A stretch of 42,538 nt of DNA from Acidobacteriota bacterium (GCA_004298115.1 SCRJ01000028.1:1-42538); one strand, 5' to 3'. Shown: positions 17,513 through 28,597, counted from the stretch's first letter. Notes: generated by a model not told the origin, from the letters alone. Program-made: numbers and translations.

Positions 17513-17836
17513 TCACTTGCCGAGGATCATGAACGCGATGACGAGGGCGTAGATCACCAGCGACTCGATGAACGCCACGCCGAGCAGCATCGTGATGCGC
17601 ACCGGGCCCGCGGCGCCCGGGTTCCGCCCCATGCTCGTGCACGCCGAGGCCACGGCCTTGCCCTGGCCGAACGCTCCGGCGAACGCCGCAACGCCGAGCA
17701 CCAGGGCGGCCGCGATGAACTTCCACGCGTCGCGCATCCCGGATGCCGCCGCGCCGCCCTCGTCGGCCGCGAGTACCGGAGCCGCCAGGCTCAACAGAAC
17801 GAGTCCAACCATCACCACCAGCAACGTCTTCCTCAT
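17513..17836 (-). CDS. atpE: F-type ATP synthase subunit c with N-terminal signal peptide
   Basis: This 107-residue proteolipid forms the membrane rotor ring. Residues 1-23 (MRKTLLVVMVGLVLLSLAAP onward) look like a cleavable signal peptide before the two-helix hairpin, which is longer than the usual 75-85 residue subunit c. The polar loop is R71-N72-P73 and the ion-binding carboxylate is Glu91 in FIESLVIY. Gln58 (in GQG), Ser92 and Tyr96 sit at positions that coordinate sodium in the Ilyobacter-type ring, while the neighbouring Thr is Leu93 here. Ion choice is therefore open. A strong ribosome site (AAGGAGGG) precedes the ATG. It is the last gene before the terminator. Confidence 0.95.
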   Translation of the reverse strand: MRKTLLVVMVGLVLLSLAAPVLAADEGGAAASGMRDAWKFIAAALVLGVAAFAGAFGQGKAVASACTSMGRNPGAAGPVRITMLLGVAFIESLVIYALVIAFMILGK

Positions 17837-17866
17837 CGAGGTCCCTCCTTCGGGGTTTGGCTCTTG

Positions 17867-18613
17867 CTAGTGCTCCTCGGCCACGGCCCCGGATACGTAG
17901 ACCGTGGTCAGCATGACGAAGATGAACGTCTGGATGAGGGCCCCGAGGACCCCCAGGCCCATCATCGCGGGAACGAAGAACGGCAGGATCACGAGAAACA
18001 TGCCGGTGGCGGTGTGCTCGCCGAAGATGTTGCCGAAAAGGCGCAGCGCCAGCGAGAGCACGCGCGCCAGGTGCGAGATGATCTCGATCGGCACCATCAG
18101 AGGGAACAGCCACCACACCGGCCCGACGAACTGCTTGGCGTACTTGATCGGGCCCAACCGGCGCAGGCCGACGATGTTGTAGAAGAGGAACGCGGTCAAC
18201 GACAGGGCGAACGTCGTGCTCGTGTTGGCCGTCGGCGGCTGCAGGAAGAAGATCAACCCGAATGCGTTCGAGAGGAAGATGAAGAACGTGAGGGCCAGGA
18301 TGAACGGCACGAACTCGCGCCCGCGGCCGTGGCCGACCACGTCCTCCGCCAGGTTGCCAAGACCCGAGAGCAGCATCTCGAACGCCTGCTGCAAACCCGA
18401 CGGCCGCTCGAGCGAGTAGCTCCGCCGGGCGGCGAACACGAGCGCCGCCACGAGCACGACGACGAGCAACGCCATGATCACGTGATCGGGGAGCCAGACG
18501 CCCGCCTCGCTCTCGATCCCCATCGCCTTCTGCCACGCGGCCGAGGGCATTCCCAACAACGCAACGAGCAACGCGTTCACCGGGTGGAAAAGGATCGAGA
18601 GCTCGTGATGCAC
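17867..18613 (-). CDS. atpB: F-type ATP synthase subunit a
   Basis: This 248-residue membrane subunit forms the ion half-channels against the c ring. It starts at a GTG at 18613, five bases after the stop of the atpI-like gene. The essential arginine is Arg191 in LSLALRLFGNIFGEH, preceded by PIEIISHLARV. Five or six hydrophobic helices are visible. It lies 30 bases before atpE. The peripheral-stalk and F1 genes are not in this locus. Confidence 0.96.
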   Translation of the reverse strand: MHHELSILFHPVNALLVALLGMPSAAWQKAMGIESEAGVWLPDHVIMALLVVVLVAALVFAARRSYSLERPSGLQQAFEMLLSGLGNLAEDVVGHGRGREFVPFILALTFFIFLSNAFGLIFFLQPPTANTSTTFALSLTAFLFYNIVGLRRLGPIKYAKQFVGPVWWLFPLMVPIEIISHLARVLSLALRLFGNIFGEHTATGMFLVILPFFVPAMMGLGVLGALIQTFIFVMLTTVYVSGAVAEEH

Positions 18614-18618
18614 CGGCC

Positions 18619-18987
18619 TCACCCTTCCTGCGGGCCGCGCGTAGCGGACCCCGCGCTCGCGATGCCGAGCGCCGCCAAGGAACACGCGACGCCCACAGCG
18701 ACAGCCCATAGCTCGATGCGTTTGCGCATCAGGTACCAGACGACGAACAGCAGGCCCCACAACGCCCACCGGGCAGCCAGCGCCCCGATGGCTCCACGCG
18801 TCAGATGGGGCGCGCCCGGCTGCAGCACGCCCCCGAGCAGCCCTTCCAGCCAAATCGCGTTGATGATACCGACGGCGGCCGCGACGGTCAAGGCAAGCGC
18901 GTTCCACGGCTTGCCCAACCAGACGACGACCGCCGCGGCGGCGAGCGTGAGCGGGATCCCGGGCCGCAGCGCATCGCGCGCCAACAC
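18619..18987 (-). CDS. ATP synthase subunit I-like membrane protein
   Basis: This gene encodes 122 residues from a GTG at 18987. Four hydrophobic stretches fill most of the protein (about residues 10-24, 28-52, 68-90 and 92-110). Size, topology and its place just before atpB fit the AtpI family, which helps assemble or supply ions to the c ring. Sequence identity to the family is weak by eye, so the call leans on context. One base separates it from the preceding gene and five from atpB. Confidence 0.7.
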   Translation of the reverse strand: MLARDALRPGIPLTLAAAAVVVWLGKPWNALALTVAAAVGIINAIWLEGLLGGVLQPGAPHLTRGAIGALAARWALWGLLFVVWYLMRKRIELWAVAVGVACSLAALGIASAGSATRGPQEG

Positions 18988-18988
18988 G

Positions 18989-19255
18989 CTAGGCCCCTCG
19001 CCCGTCGTTCTTCGCCGCGTCGTCCTCTTCGCGGCCGATCCGCAGCGCGGTCCGGATCGCGTTGAGAAAGCCGCCCGCGACCCCGAAAAGGGTGAACACG
19101 ATCATCAGCCACGGCGCCGTCGAAAACAACCGGTCGAGCCAACGTCCGAAGAAGTACCCGATCGCCATGGCGATCGGAAAGGCGAGACCGATGGAGGTGG
19201 CATCGGCGATGCGCCGGATCGAGGCGGCGGAGCGCCCGCGGCGCTCGTCGCTCAC
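18989..19255 (-). CDS. AtpZ/AtpI-family small membrane protein
   Basis: This 88-residue protein starts at a GTG that overlaps the nuoN stop by four bases (GTGA). It has two membrane helices, IGLAFPIAMAIGYFFGRWLD and APWLMIVFTLFGVAGGFLNA, with the FGRWLD and GGFLNAIR pattern typical of AtpZ. AtpZ and AtpI can form an ion channel next to the ATP synthase in some bacteria. The overlap ties the ATP synthase membrane genes to the complex I operon. Confidence 0.82.
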   Translation of the reverse strand: MSDERRGRSAASIRRIADATSIGLAFPIAMAIGYFFGRWLDRLFSTAPWLMIVFTLFGVAGGFLNAIRTALRIGREEDDAAKNDGRGA

Positions 19256-20703
19256 AACAGTCCCACCGCCCCCGCCATGGCGCGGGCCGCCGCCAGGAAC
19301 GGCGCCGGCAGCAGCCCGATCACCAGGACGGCGACGCCGCACGCCCAGATGACGCGTTCCGTCCACGGCGCGGCCACCAGCGTCGCGGGTTCCGCCCCGT
19401 CGCCTTCACGCAGGTACATCTGCAGCACGATGCGGAGGTAGTAGTAGAGCGAGACGGCCGACATCAGCACCGCGACGACGACCAACCAGACGTACCCCGC
19501 GTTGACGGCGGCGGCGAACAGGTAGAGCTTGCCCATGAAACCTGCGGTCGGCGGGATGCCTCCGAGCGAGAGCATGAACAGCAGCATACCGAACGCGGCC
19601 GCCGGGTGACGGCGCGCGAGACCCGCGTAGTCGGCTACGGTCTCCCCCGCATACCCGCGCGACTCCAGCAGGATCACGAAGCCGAAGGCGCCGATGTTGG
19701 TGACCGTGTACACCAGCATGTAGAAGAGCACGCTGTTGACGCCGGCCGGACCGCCGGCGACCAGACCGACGAGAGCGTAGCCGGCGTGGGCGATCGAGGA
19801 GTACGCCAGCATGCGCTTGACGTTGTCCTGGGTCAGGGCTGCGACGTTCCCCCAGATCATCGTGAGCGCCGCCGCGACCCCCACGAGCCAGATCCACGAC
19901 GCGGCGAGCGGCGCGAGGCCGCCGATGAAGACGCGCAGGAACATGGCGAACGCGGCGGCCTTGGGGCCCACCGACATGAACGCGGTGATCGGCGTCGGGG
20001 CACCCTCGTAGACGTCCGGCGTCCAGACGTGGAACGGCACCGCCGCCACCTTGAACAGGAAGCCGCAGGCGAGCAGCGCGACCCCCACCAGGGCCGACGG
20101 GCCGGGCTTGGCGCTCGCGAGCACGCGGGCGAGCGTGGCGAGGTCGAGCGTCCCGGTCGCGCCGTAGATCAGCGACAACCCGTACAGCAGGATCCCGGAC
20201 GACATCGCTCCGAGCACGAAGTACTTCGCGGCGGCCTCGTGCGACTTGACCTCACGGCGGAAGTACCCGGCGAGGATGTACGTCGAGAGGGCCATGAGCT
20301 CGAGCCCGACGTAGATCACCGCGAGGTTGACGCCCGAGGCCATCGTCATCATGCCGACGGTGGCGAACATGACCAGGGCGAGGTACTCGCCGGGCCGGTA
20401 GTCGTTGCGCTTCAGGTAGTCGTGCGACAGCAGCACGACCAGCGCGGCGGTGAGCAGGAACAGCGCCTTGAAGAAGATGGCGAAGTGGTCGAGCACGAAC
20501 ATTCCGGAGAAGAAGTGCGCGCCCGGGTCGGTGGCGCCGGCGGCGAGCCAGAGCGTCACCCCGGTGGCGGCGAGGGCAAGCACGGCGCCGGCGCCCAGGA
20601 GGCCGTGCCGGGCCTTGCCCGAAGCCAGCCCGGCCAGCAGGACCGCCATGGCCAGCGTCGCCAGCATCAGCTCGGGGAGCAGGGCGATGAGGTCCGCGCG
20701 CAT
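19252..20703 (-). CDS. nuoN: NADH-quinone oxidoreductase-like subunit N
   Basis: This 483-residue antiporter-like membrane subunit of complex I starts at an ATG at 20703, four bases after the nuoM stop. About fourteen helices are visible. Family marks include FLFKVAAVPFHVWTPDVYEGAP, NVKRMLAYSSIAHAGY and GGIPPTAGFMGKLYLF. It carries one proton-pumping unit. Its stop overlaps the atpZ-like start. Confidence 0.97.
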   Translation of the reverse strand: MRADLIALLPELMLATLAMAVLLAGLASGKARHGLLGAGAVLALAATGVTLWLAAGATDPGAHFFSGMFVLDHFAIFFKALFLLTAALVVLLSHDYLKRNDYRPGEYLALVMFATVGMMTMASGVNLAVIYVGLELMALSTYILAGYFRREVKSHEAAAKYFVLGAMSSGILLYGLSLIYGATGTLDLATLARVLASAKPGPSALVGVALLACGFLFKVAAVPFHVWTPDVYEGAPTPITAFMSVGPKAAAFAMFLRVFIGGLAPLAASWIWLVGVAAALTMIWGNVAALTQDNVKRMLAYSSIAHAGYALVGLVAGGPAGVNSVLFYMLVYTVTNIGAFGFVILLESRGYAGETVADYAGLARRHPAAAFGMLLFMLSLGGIPPTAGFMGKLYLFAAAVNAGYVWLVVVAVLMSAVSLYYYLRIVLQMYLREGDGAEPATLVAAPWTERVIWACGVAVLVIGLLPAPFLAAARAMAGAVGLL

Positions 20704-20707
20704 GGTC

Positions 20708-22297
20708 TCAGTGCTCCTGGGTGTGGGCCGCTGGCGGCGCCGTGGGGAGCTCGAACGCCGGTCGGTTCAGGTAGCCGGGGTCCACGACCTCGACGACCCG
20801 CTTGATCGACGGCTCCAGGATCCGGAAGAACGGCTTGGGGTAGATCCCGATCCAAAAGCACAGCGCGATGAGCGGAATGAGCGTCCACTGCTCGCGCAGG
20901 TTGACGTCCTTGAGCGTCTTGTTCTCCTCGTGCGTGATCTCGCCGAAGAAGACCCGCTGGTAGAGCCAGAGCATGTACCCGGCGCCGAGCACCAGCGAGG
21001 TGGCGGCGATCACGGCCCACGTCGTCGAGCGGTTGAACACGCCCACCAGGATCGTGAACTCGCCGATGAAGCCGTTGAGCGTCGGCAGGCCGATCGAGGC
21101 CATGGTGATCACCATGAACATCATCGCGTACACGGGCATGACCTTGGCGATGCCGCCGTAGTCCGCGATCATGCGGGTGTGGCGGCGTTCGTACACGATC
21201 CCCACGAGCAAGAAGAGACCGCCCGTGGAGAGACCGTGGTTGATCATCTGGAGCACCGATCCCGTCAGACCCTGCGGGTTGAGCGCGAACATGCCCAGCA
21301 TCACGAACCCGAGGTGCGAGACCGACGAGTAGGCGACCAGCTTCTTCATGTCCTTCTGCGCCATCGCCACGAGGGCGCCGTAGACGATGCCGATGATCGC
21401 CAGCGCCACGACCCACGGCACCGCCTTGCGCGTCGCGTCCGGGAGGAGCGGCAACGAGAACCGGATGAAGCCGTACGTCCCCATCTTCAGCAGGACGCCC
21501 GCCAGGATCACCGACCCGGCGGTCGGCGCCTCGACGTGCGCGTCCGGCAGCCAGGTGTGGAACGGGAACATCGGCACCTTGATCGCGAAGCCGACGAAGA
21601 ACGCGAGGAAGACCCAGAACTGCACGCCCGGCGGGATCTGGGTCGCGATCTTGAACAGCTCGGTGACGTCGAACGTCGGGGCGTGGCCCAGACCGGGGAG
21701 GCCGATCGCCTTGAGACCGGTCGAGTTGTAGAAGTACAGCGCGAGGATGCCGACCAGCATCAACACCGATCCGAACAACGTGTACAGGAAGAACTTGATG
21801 GCGGCGTAGAGCTTGCGCGGGCCGCCCCAGATCCCGATCAGGAAGTACATCGGGACCAGCATCGCCTCCCAGAACAGGTAGAACAGGATGAAGTCGAGGG
21901 AGATGAAGACGCCGAGCATGCCGGTCTGCAGCAACAGCAGGAAGACGTAGTACTCCTTCTGCCGGTGCGTGATCGCCGTGAACGAGGAGTACACCGCGAT
22001 GAACCCGAGCAGCGTCGTGAGCAGGATCAGCAGCACCGAGATCCCGTCCACGCCCACGTGATAGCGGGCGCCGACCGCGGGGATCCAATCGTGCACGTAG
22101 CTGAACTGGAAGGCGGGACCGGCCGGGTCGTAGAGGAACCACAGCGGCAGCGAGAGCACGAAGTCGAGCCCCGCCACCACCGTGGCCACCGTCTTGATCG
22201 CCGCGCTCTGCTCCTTGCGCAGCAGGAACACGATCACCAGCGCCCCGAGCAGCGGCACGTAGCAGATGACGTTCAGCAGGTTGGTAGCAAAACCCAT
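20708..22297 (-). CDS. nuoM: NADH-quinone oxidoreductase-like subunit M
   Basis: This 529-residue antiporter-like membrane subunit starts at an ATG at 22297 after GAGGGGGAT. Marks include GVDGISVLLILLTTLL, FYLFWEAMLVPMYFLIGIWG (with the conserved Glu), KVPMFPFHTWLPDAHVEAPT, KLVAYSSVSHLGFV and GLPTLNGFIGEF. It lies between nuoL and nuoN in the standard order. Confidence 0.98.
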   Translation of the reverse strand: MGFATNLLNVICYVPLLGALVIVFLLRKEQSAAIKTVATVVAGLDFVLSLPLWFLYDPAGPAFQFSYVHDWIPAVGARYHVGVDGISVLLILLTTLLGFIAVYSSFTAITHRQKEYYVFLLLLQTGMLGVFISLDFILFYLFWEAMLVPMYFLIGIWGGPRKLYAAIKFFLYTLFGSVLMLVGILALYFYNSTGLKAIGLPGLGHAPTFDVTELFKIATQIPPGVQFWVFLAFFVGFAIKVPMFPFHTWLPDAHVEAPTAGSVILAGVLLKMGTYGFIRFSLPLLPDATRKAVPWVVALAIIGIVYGALVAMAQKDMKKLVAYSSVSHLGFVMLGMFALNPQGLTGSVLQMINHGLSTGGLFLLVGIVYERRHTRMIADYGGIAKVMPVYAMMFMVITMASIGLPTLNGFIGEFTILVGVFNRSTTWAVIAATSLVLGAGYMLWLYQRVFFGEITHEENKTLKDVNLREQWTLIPLIALCFWIGIYPKPFFRILEPSIKRVVEVVDPGYLNRPAFELPTAPPAAHTQEH

Positions 22298-22307
22298 CGC
22301 ATCCCCC

Positions 22308-24377
<2,070 letters not shown>

Positions 24378-24380
24378 CGG

Positions 24381-24683
24381 CTATCCCTCCATCACGTTGA
24401 CCTGGTCGAGGTTCACCGTCTGCTTCAAGCGGACGAGCGCGACGATGATGCCGAGGCCGATGGCGGCTTCCGCGGCCGCGATCGTGATCACGAACACGGC
24501 GAACACCTGTCCGGTGAGGTCCCCGAGCTGGCGGGAGAACGCGATGAAGTTGAGGTTGGCGGCGTTGAGGATCAGCTCGACGCACATCAGGACGGTGATG
24601 AAGTTCCGCCGCACCGCCATGCCGACGACGCCGAGCGTGAACAGCGCGAGCGAGAGCACGAGGACGTGCGCGGTCGAAATCAT
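24381..24683 (-). CDS. nuoK: NADH-quinone oxidoreductase-like subunit K
   Basis: This 100-residue, three-helix membrane subunit starts at an ATG at 24683 that overlaps the nuoJ stop by four bases (ATGA). Conserved glutamates sit in the helices (VLMCVELILNAANLNF and AAAEAAIGLGIIV), as in the proton path of the family. The length is normal. Confidence 0.97.
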   Translation of the reverse strand: MISTAHVLVLSLALFTLGVVGMAVRRNFITVLMCVELILNAANLNFIAFSRQLGDLTGQVFAVFVITIAAAEAAIGLGIIVALVRLKQTVNLDQVNVMEG

Positions 24684-25234
24684 GCGGCTCCCCCCCTCCC
24701 CGATTCCTTGCGGCCCATCACGATCGCACCGATCATCGCGACCAGCAGCACGATCGAGACCACCTCGAACGGCAGGAGGTAGTCGCGGTACAGGCTCCAC
24801 CCGACCGCCTCGGTGTTGCCGAGCGGCGCGCCGGCGACCATGCGCAGCGCGGCGCCGTCGGCCGGGAGCCCGCCGGAGGCGGCCCAGATCCCGACTCCGA
24901 CCAGCGCCGCGAGCAGGGCGCCGAGACCGACCGCGGCCGGCACCAGGCGGCGCACGTACTGCGGCTCGTCCGGGATATCCCGCGCCTTCACCAGCATGAT
25001 CACGAACAGGAAGAGCACCATGACCCCGCCGGCGTAAACCAGGACCTGGACGGCGGCCAAGAACTCGGCCTGCATCAGCACGAACACCCCGGCCACCGCG
25101 AGGAAGGTGCCGAGGAGCGAGAGCGCCGCGTGCACGGGACTGCGAAACGCGATGACGCCGACCGCGCCGGCGAGCGCGACCGCCGCCAGGGAGTAGAAGA
25201 CGATCTCGGCGAAGTGAACGAGGAACCAGGTCAT
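24680..25234 (-). CDS. nuoJ: NADH-quinone oxidoreductase-like subunit J
   Basis: This 184-residue membrane subunit has five helices. The start is the ATG at 25234, which overlaps the nuoI stop. The block FLAAVQVLVYAGGVMVLFLF is the family signature that includes the pi-bulge helix. An extended periplasmic loop lies at about residues 115-150. Confidence 0.96.
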   Translation of the reverse strand: MTWFLVHFAEIVFYSLAAVALAGAVGVIAFRSPVHAALSLLGTFLAVAGVFVLMQAEFLAAVQVLVYAGGVMVLFLFVIMLVKARDIPDEPQYVRRLVPAAVGLGALLAALVGVGIWAASGGLPADGAALRMVAGAPLGNTEAVGWSLYRDYLLPFEVVSIVLLVAMIGAIVMGRKESGRGGAA

Positions 25235-25779
25235 GGCTTGGCTTCTCCCCGCCCCGCCGCCGACCCGCCGGTGGGGTCGTCCGGCATCTGTCCGTCCTTC
25301 GGCGACACCACCCCGGGATAGGGGCGCACGCCGGTCCAGTCCTGCAGGCGCTCCTTGGTGAAGTACAGGCGTTCGTTCCGCTCGTACGCCGACGCCTCGT
25401 AGCTCTTGGTCGTCAGCCAGATCGCGAGCGGCTTGGTGGGGCACGCCTCCTCGCAGAGGCCGCAGAACATGCAGCGCTTGACGTCGATGTCGTAGCGGTC
25501 GAGGACCTTCTTCTTGCGCTTCTTGCCGTCGACCTCGATCTCCTCGAAGTGATCCTGGATGTGGATGATGTCGATCGGGCACGCCTTGGCGCACGAGTGG
25601 CAGACGATGCAGCGCTCCTCGGAAAATCCGAACATCCCGCGGAAGCGGTCCTTGGGGACCGGCTTGACCTCGGGGTACTGGATCGTCGCCTTCTTCTTGA
25701 AGAGGAAGCGTCCGGTGACGCCGAGCCCCTGGGCGAGCTCGAACGGCACGAGCGATGCGAGGAAGCCCCAGAAACCCAT
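25231..25779 (-). CDS. nuoI: NADH-quinone oxidoreductase-like subunit I (two 4Fe-4S clusters)
   Basis: This 182-residue subunit passes electrons through two ferredoxin-type clusters. Both motifs are complete: CIVCHSCAKACP and CMFCGLCEEACP. The start ATG at 25779 shares one base with the nuoH stop (TGATG). A charged Lys-rich stretch (DGKKRKKKV) separates the two clusters and the C-terminal tail is Gly/Asp-rich. In a complex without NuoEFG, the N-side of this arm is where another electron donor would dock. Confidence 0.97.
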   Translation of the reverse strand: MGFWGFLASLVPFELAQGLGVTGRFLFKKKATIQYPEVKPVPKDRFRGMFGFSEERCIVCHSCAKACPIDIIHIQDHFEEIEVDGKKRKKKVLDRYDIDVKRCMFCGLCEEACPTKPLAIWLTTKSYEASAYERNERLYFTKERLQDWTGVRPYPGVVSPKDGQMPDDPTGGSAAGRGEAKP

Positions 25780-26831
25780 CACTTCCCTCCGATCAGCAGC
25801 ACGCCGAGCCCGACCGCCATCAGGTTGACCAGACTCACGGGGATGAACACCTTCCAGCCGAGGTCCATGAGCTGGTCGAAGCGGTAGCGCGGGAAGGTGC
25901 CGCGGAACCAGATGTAAACGAAGAGGAACGCCGCCATCTTGAGGACGAACCAGGCGATGGGAGGGATCCACGCGAGTGCCGGCAACGCCCACACGGCCGC
26001 CAGCCAGTTCGGGAACGGCGGCAGCCAGCCGCCGAGGAAGAGCACGGTGGCGATCGACGAGACCACCACCATGTTGGCGTACTCGGCCAGGAAGTAGAAC
26101 GCGAACTTCATCCCCGAATACTCGGTGTGGAACCCGGCCACGAGCTCCGATTCGGCCTCGGGGAGGTCGAACGGGTTGCGGTTGGTTTCGGCGACGCCGC
26201 ACACGAAGTAGATGAAGAACGCCACGATGCCGGGGATGAAGTACCAGACTCCCGCCTGCTTCTGCGCCTCCACGATCTTGACCAGCGACAGGCTGTTCGC
26301 CATCAGGAGAACCGTGACGACCGAGAGGCCCATCGGGACCTCGTACGACACGAGCTGCGCGGCCGAACGCAGCCCGCCCATCATCGAAAACTTGTTGTTT
26401 GACGCCCAGCCGCCGAGGATCACGCCGTAGACCCCGACCGAGGAGACCCCGAGGATGAACAGGATGCCGATGTTGACGTCGGTCAGGTACGGCGTCACCT
26501 CGTAGCCGAAGAGCTTGAAGGCGGGCCCGAACGGGATCACCGAGAACACCAGCAGCGCCGGCGCCACGACCAGCACCGGGCCGAGGAAGTAGACGAACTT
26601 CTCGGCGCGCGCCGGAACGATGTCTTCCTTGACCAGGAGCTTGAGCGCGTCCGCGATCGGCTGCAGCCAGCCGCGCGGACCGACACGGTTCGGCCCGATC
26701 CGGATCTGCATGTATGCCAGGATCTTGCGCTCGAAGAAACTCATGTATGCCGCGATCAGGATGACCGCCAGGAGGATCACGACGATCTTGATCAGCGGCA
26801 CCAGGAGAAACGCTACCCAGGGGTTCGCCAT
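25779..26831 (-). CDS. nuoH: NADH-quinone oxidoreductase-like subunit H
   Basis: This 350-residue membrane subunit forms the quinone-site lid. Marks are ERKILAYMQIRIGPNRVGP, ALKLLVKEDIVP, RNPFDLPEAESELVAGFHTEY and the late RGTFPRYRFDQLM. The start ATG at 26831 lies nine bases after the nuoD stop, exactly where nuoE, nuoF and nuoG stand in a 14-gene operon; they are missing. Confidence 0.98.
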   Translation of the reverse strand: MANPWVAFLLVPLIKIVVILLAVILIAAYMSFFERKILAYMQIRIGPNRVGPRGWLQPIADALKLLVKEDIVPARAEKFVYFLGPVLVVAPALLVFSVIPFGPAFKLFGYEVTPYLTDVNIGILFILGVSSVGVYGVILGGWASNNKFSMMGGLRSAAQLVSYEVPMGLSVVTVLLMANSLSLVKIVEAQKQAGVWYFIPGIVAFFIYFVCGVAETNRNPFDLPEAESELVAGFHTEYSGMKFAFYFLAEYANMVVVSSIATVLFLGGWLPPFPNWLAAVWALPALAWIPPIAWFVLKMAAFLFVYIWFRGTFPRYRFDQLMDLGWKVFIPVSLVNLMAVGLGVLLIGGK

Positions 26832-26840
26832 GGCCGCTCC

Positions 26841-27965
26841 CTACCGGTCGATCTCGCCGAGGACGATGTCGAGCGTGCCGATCACCGCGATGAGGTCGGC
26901 GACCAACAGCCCGCGCACCATCTCGGGGAGGGCCTGCAAGTTGATGAAGCACGCGGGACGCACGTGCAGGCGGTACGGGTGGGCGCCGCCATCCGACACC
27001 ACGTAGAAGCCGAGTTCCCCCTTGGGACTCTCGACCGAGAAATAGGCTTCGCCCTTGGGCGGCTTGATCACCTTCGGGACCTTGGCCATGACAGGGCCGT
27101 CCGGCAGCTTGGCGAGGCACTGCTGGATGATCCGCACCGACTGCCGCATCTCCTCCATGCGCACCAGGTAGCGATCGTACGTATCGCCGTTCGCCCCGAC
27201 CGGGATCTCGAAGTCGTACTGCTCGTAGCGGTCGTAGGGGAACACCTTGCGGATGTCCCACTTCACGCCGGAACCCCGCAGCGGCGGTCCCGTCAGCCCC
27301 CACTCGACCGCGTTCGCGGCGGAGATCACGCCGACGCCGACCGTGCGCAGCTTCCAGATCCGGTTCGTCGTGAGCAGGCGCTCCCACTCGGCGACGCGCG
27401 CCGGGAACTGGTCGACGAACGTGCGGCAGCGGTCCGTCCAGCCGTCGGGCAGGTCGTAGGGCTGGCCGCCGACCCGCATGCTGTTCAGGGTGAGGCGGGC
27501 GCCGCAGTACTCCTCGAAGAGATCGAGGATCTTTTCCCGCTCCTCGAAGGTGTAGAAGAACGGCGACTGCGCACCGATGTCGAGGGCGTGGGTGCCGAGC
27601 CAGATGGTGTGCGAGGCGATGCGCTGCAGCTCGGCCAGGAGCACGCGGACGGCGGACGCGCGCGGCGGCACCGTCACCCCCATGATCTTCTCGACCACCC
27701 CGACGAGCGCCTGGTTGTTGGTGGCGGCCGCCGTGTAGTCGAGCCGGTCGGTGTGGGGGATCGTGCCGTTGTACGTCTCGCGCTCGAAGATCTTCTCGGT
27801 GCCGCGGTGCAGGTAGCCGATGACCGGCTTGGCGTCCACGATGCGCTCGCCGTCGAGCCTGAGGAGCACGCGCAGCACGCCGTGCGTGGCGGGGTGCTGG
27901 GGACCGAACGAGATCTCCATCTCCTCGCTGTCGGGGAACGGCTTGAGGGCCTCGAGGTTGCCCAT
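26841..27965 (-). CDS. nuoD: NADH-quinone oxidoreductase-like subunit D (49 kDa)
   Basis: This 374-residue subunit forms the quinone pocket with NuoB and NuoH. The ATG at 27965 shares one base with the nuoC stop (TGATG). SFGPQHPATHGVLR contains the conserved histidines, and HRGTEKIFE, HTDRLDYTA and LGEIDR at the C-terminus are typical. It is a separate protein from NuoC. Confidence 0.98.
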   Translation of the reverse strand: MGNLEALKPFPDSEEMEISFGPQHPATHGVLRVLLRLDGERIVDAKPVIGYLHRGTEKIFERETYNGTIPHTDRLDYTAAATNNQALVGVVEKIMGVTVPPRASAVRVLLAELQRIASHTIWLGTHALDIGAQSPFFYTFEEREKILDLFEEYCGARLTLNSMRVGGQPYDLPDGWTDRCRTFVDQFPARVAEWERLLTTNRIWKLRTVGVGVISAANAVEWGLTGPPLRGSGVKWDIRKVFPYDRYEQYDFEIPVGANGDTYDRYLVRMEEMRQSVRIIQQCLAKLPDGPVMAKVPKVIKPPKGEAYFSVESPKGELGFYVVSDGGAHPYRLHVRPACFINLQALPEMVRGLLVADLIAVIGTLDIVLGEIDR

Positions 27966-28597
27966 CACTCCCCCTCCCCGCCGGCGACCGGGCCGCCCCC
28001 GGGCGGGAAGACGTCCGGGTAGACCGCGGCGCCGGTGTCGATCCCCTCGAGGGGGAAGTCCTTGCGCAGCGGGTGACCGGAGAACCCCTCCCAGGTCAGG
28101 ATGCGCTCGAGGTTCGGGTGGCCCCCGAAGTAGATGCCGAACATGTCGAACACCTCGCGCTCCATCCAGTCGGCGACCTTCCACACCCCGGTCACGGACG
28201 CCACCTCGACGTCCACCCCCACCTGCAACTTGAGGCGGAGGCGGACGGAGTCGGCGTGGCGGTGCAGCCAGTAGACGACGTCGAAGCGCCCCTCGGGCCG
28301 GTCCTGCCAGTCCACCGCCGTGAGGTCCACGAGGAACGCGTACCCCAGCGTCTCCTTGCAGGCGCGGCCGACCTCCACGATGCGCTCGCGATCGACGGTG
28401 ACCGTCACCTGGCCCGCGAACTCGACCGCTGCGATCACGGCGCCGGGAACGGCCGCAGCGATCTCCCGCACCTGAGCGTGTTCGCGCGCGTCCTGGGGAA
28501 CCGGCGTCACCGGCTTCTCCTCCCAGGGCGGTTTGGGCGCCGCCGGGGGCTGGGCCGGGGTGTCCGCCGGGGCCGTCGGTTTGTCCTGTTCAGTCAA
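27965..28597 (-). CDS. nuoC: NADH-quinone oxidoreductase-like subunit C (30 kDa)
   Basis: This gene encodes 210 residues from a TTG at 28597 with AGGAGG six bases upstream. The first 45 residues are a Pro/Ala-rich extension (TAPADTPAQPPAAPKPPWEE) not found in typical NuoC. The core has DLTAVDW, VWKVADWMEREVFDMFGI and GHPLRKDFPLEG, which define the family. A gap of 60 bases separates it from nuoB. Confidence 0.95.
   Translation of the reverse strand: MTEQDKPTAPADTPAQPPAAPKPPWEEKPVTPVPQDAREHAQVREIAAAVPGAVIAAVEFAGQVTVTVDRERIVEVGRACKETLGYAFLVDLTAVDWQDRPEGRFDVVYWLHRHADSVRLRLKLQVGVDVEVASVTGVWKVADWMEREVFDMFGIYFGGHPNLERILTWEGFSGHPLRKDFPLEGIDTGAAVYPDVFPPGGGPVAGGEGE

Noticed and set aside
17274-17552. 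Short open frames on the plus strand between the sigma gene and atpE
   Set aside because: They run through G-rich low-complexity sequence and the terminator hairpin and end inside atpE in antisense.
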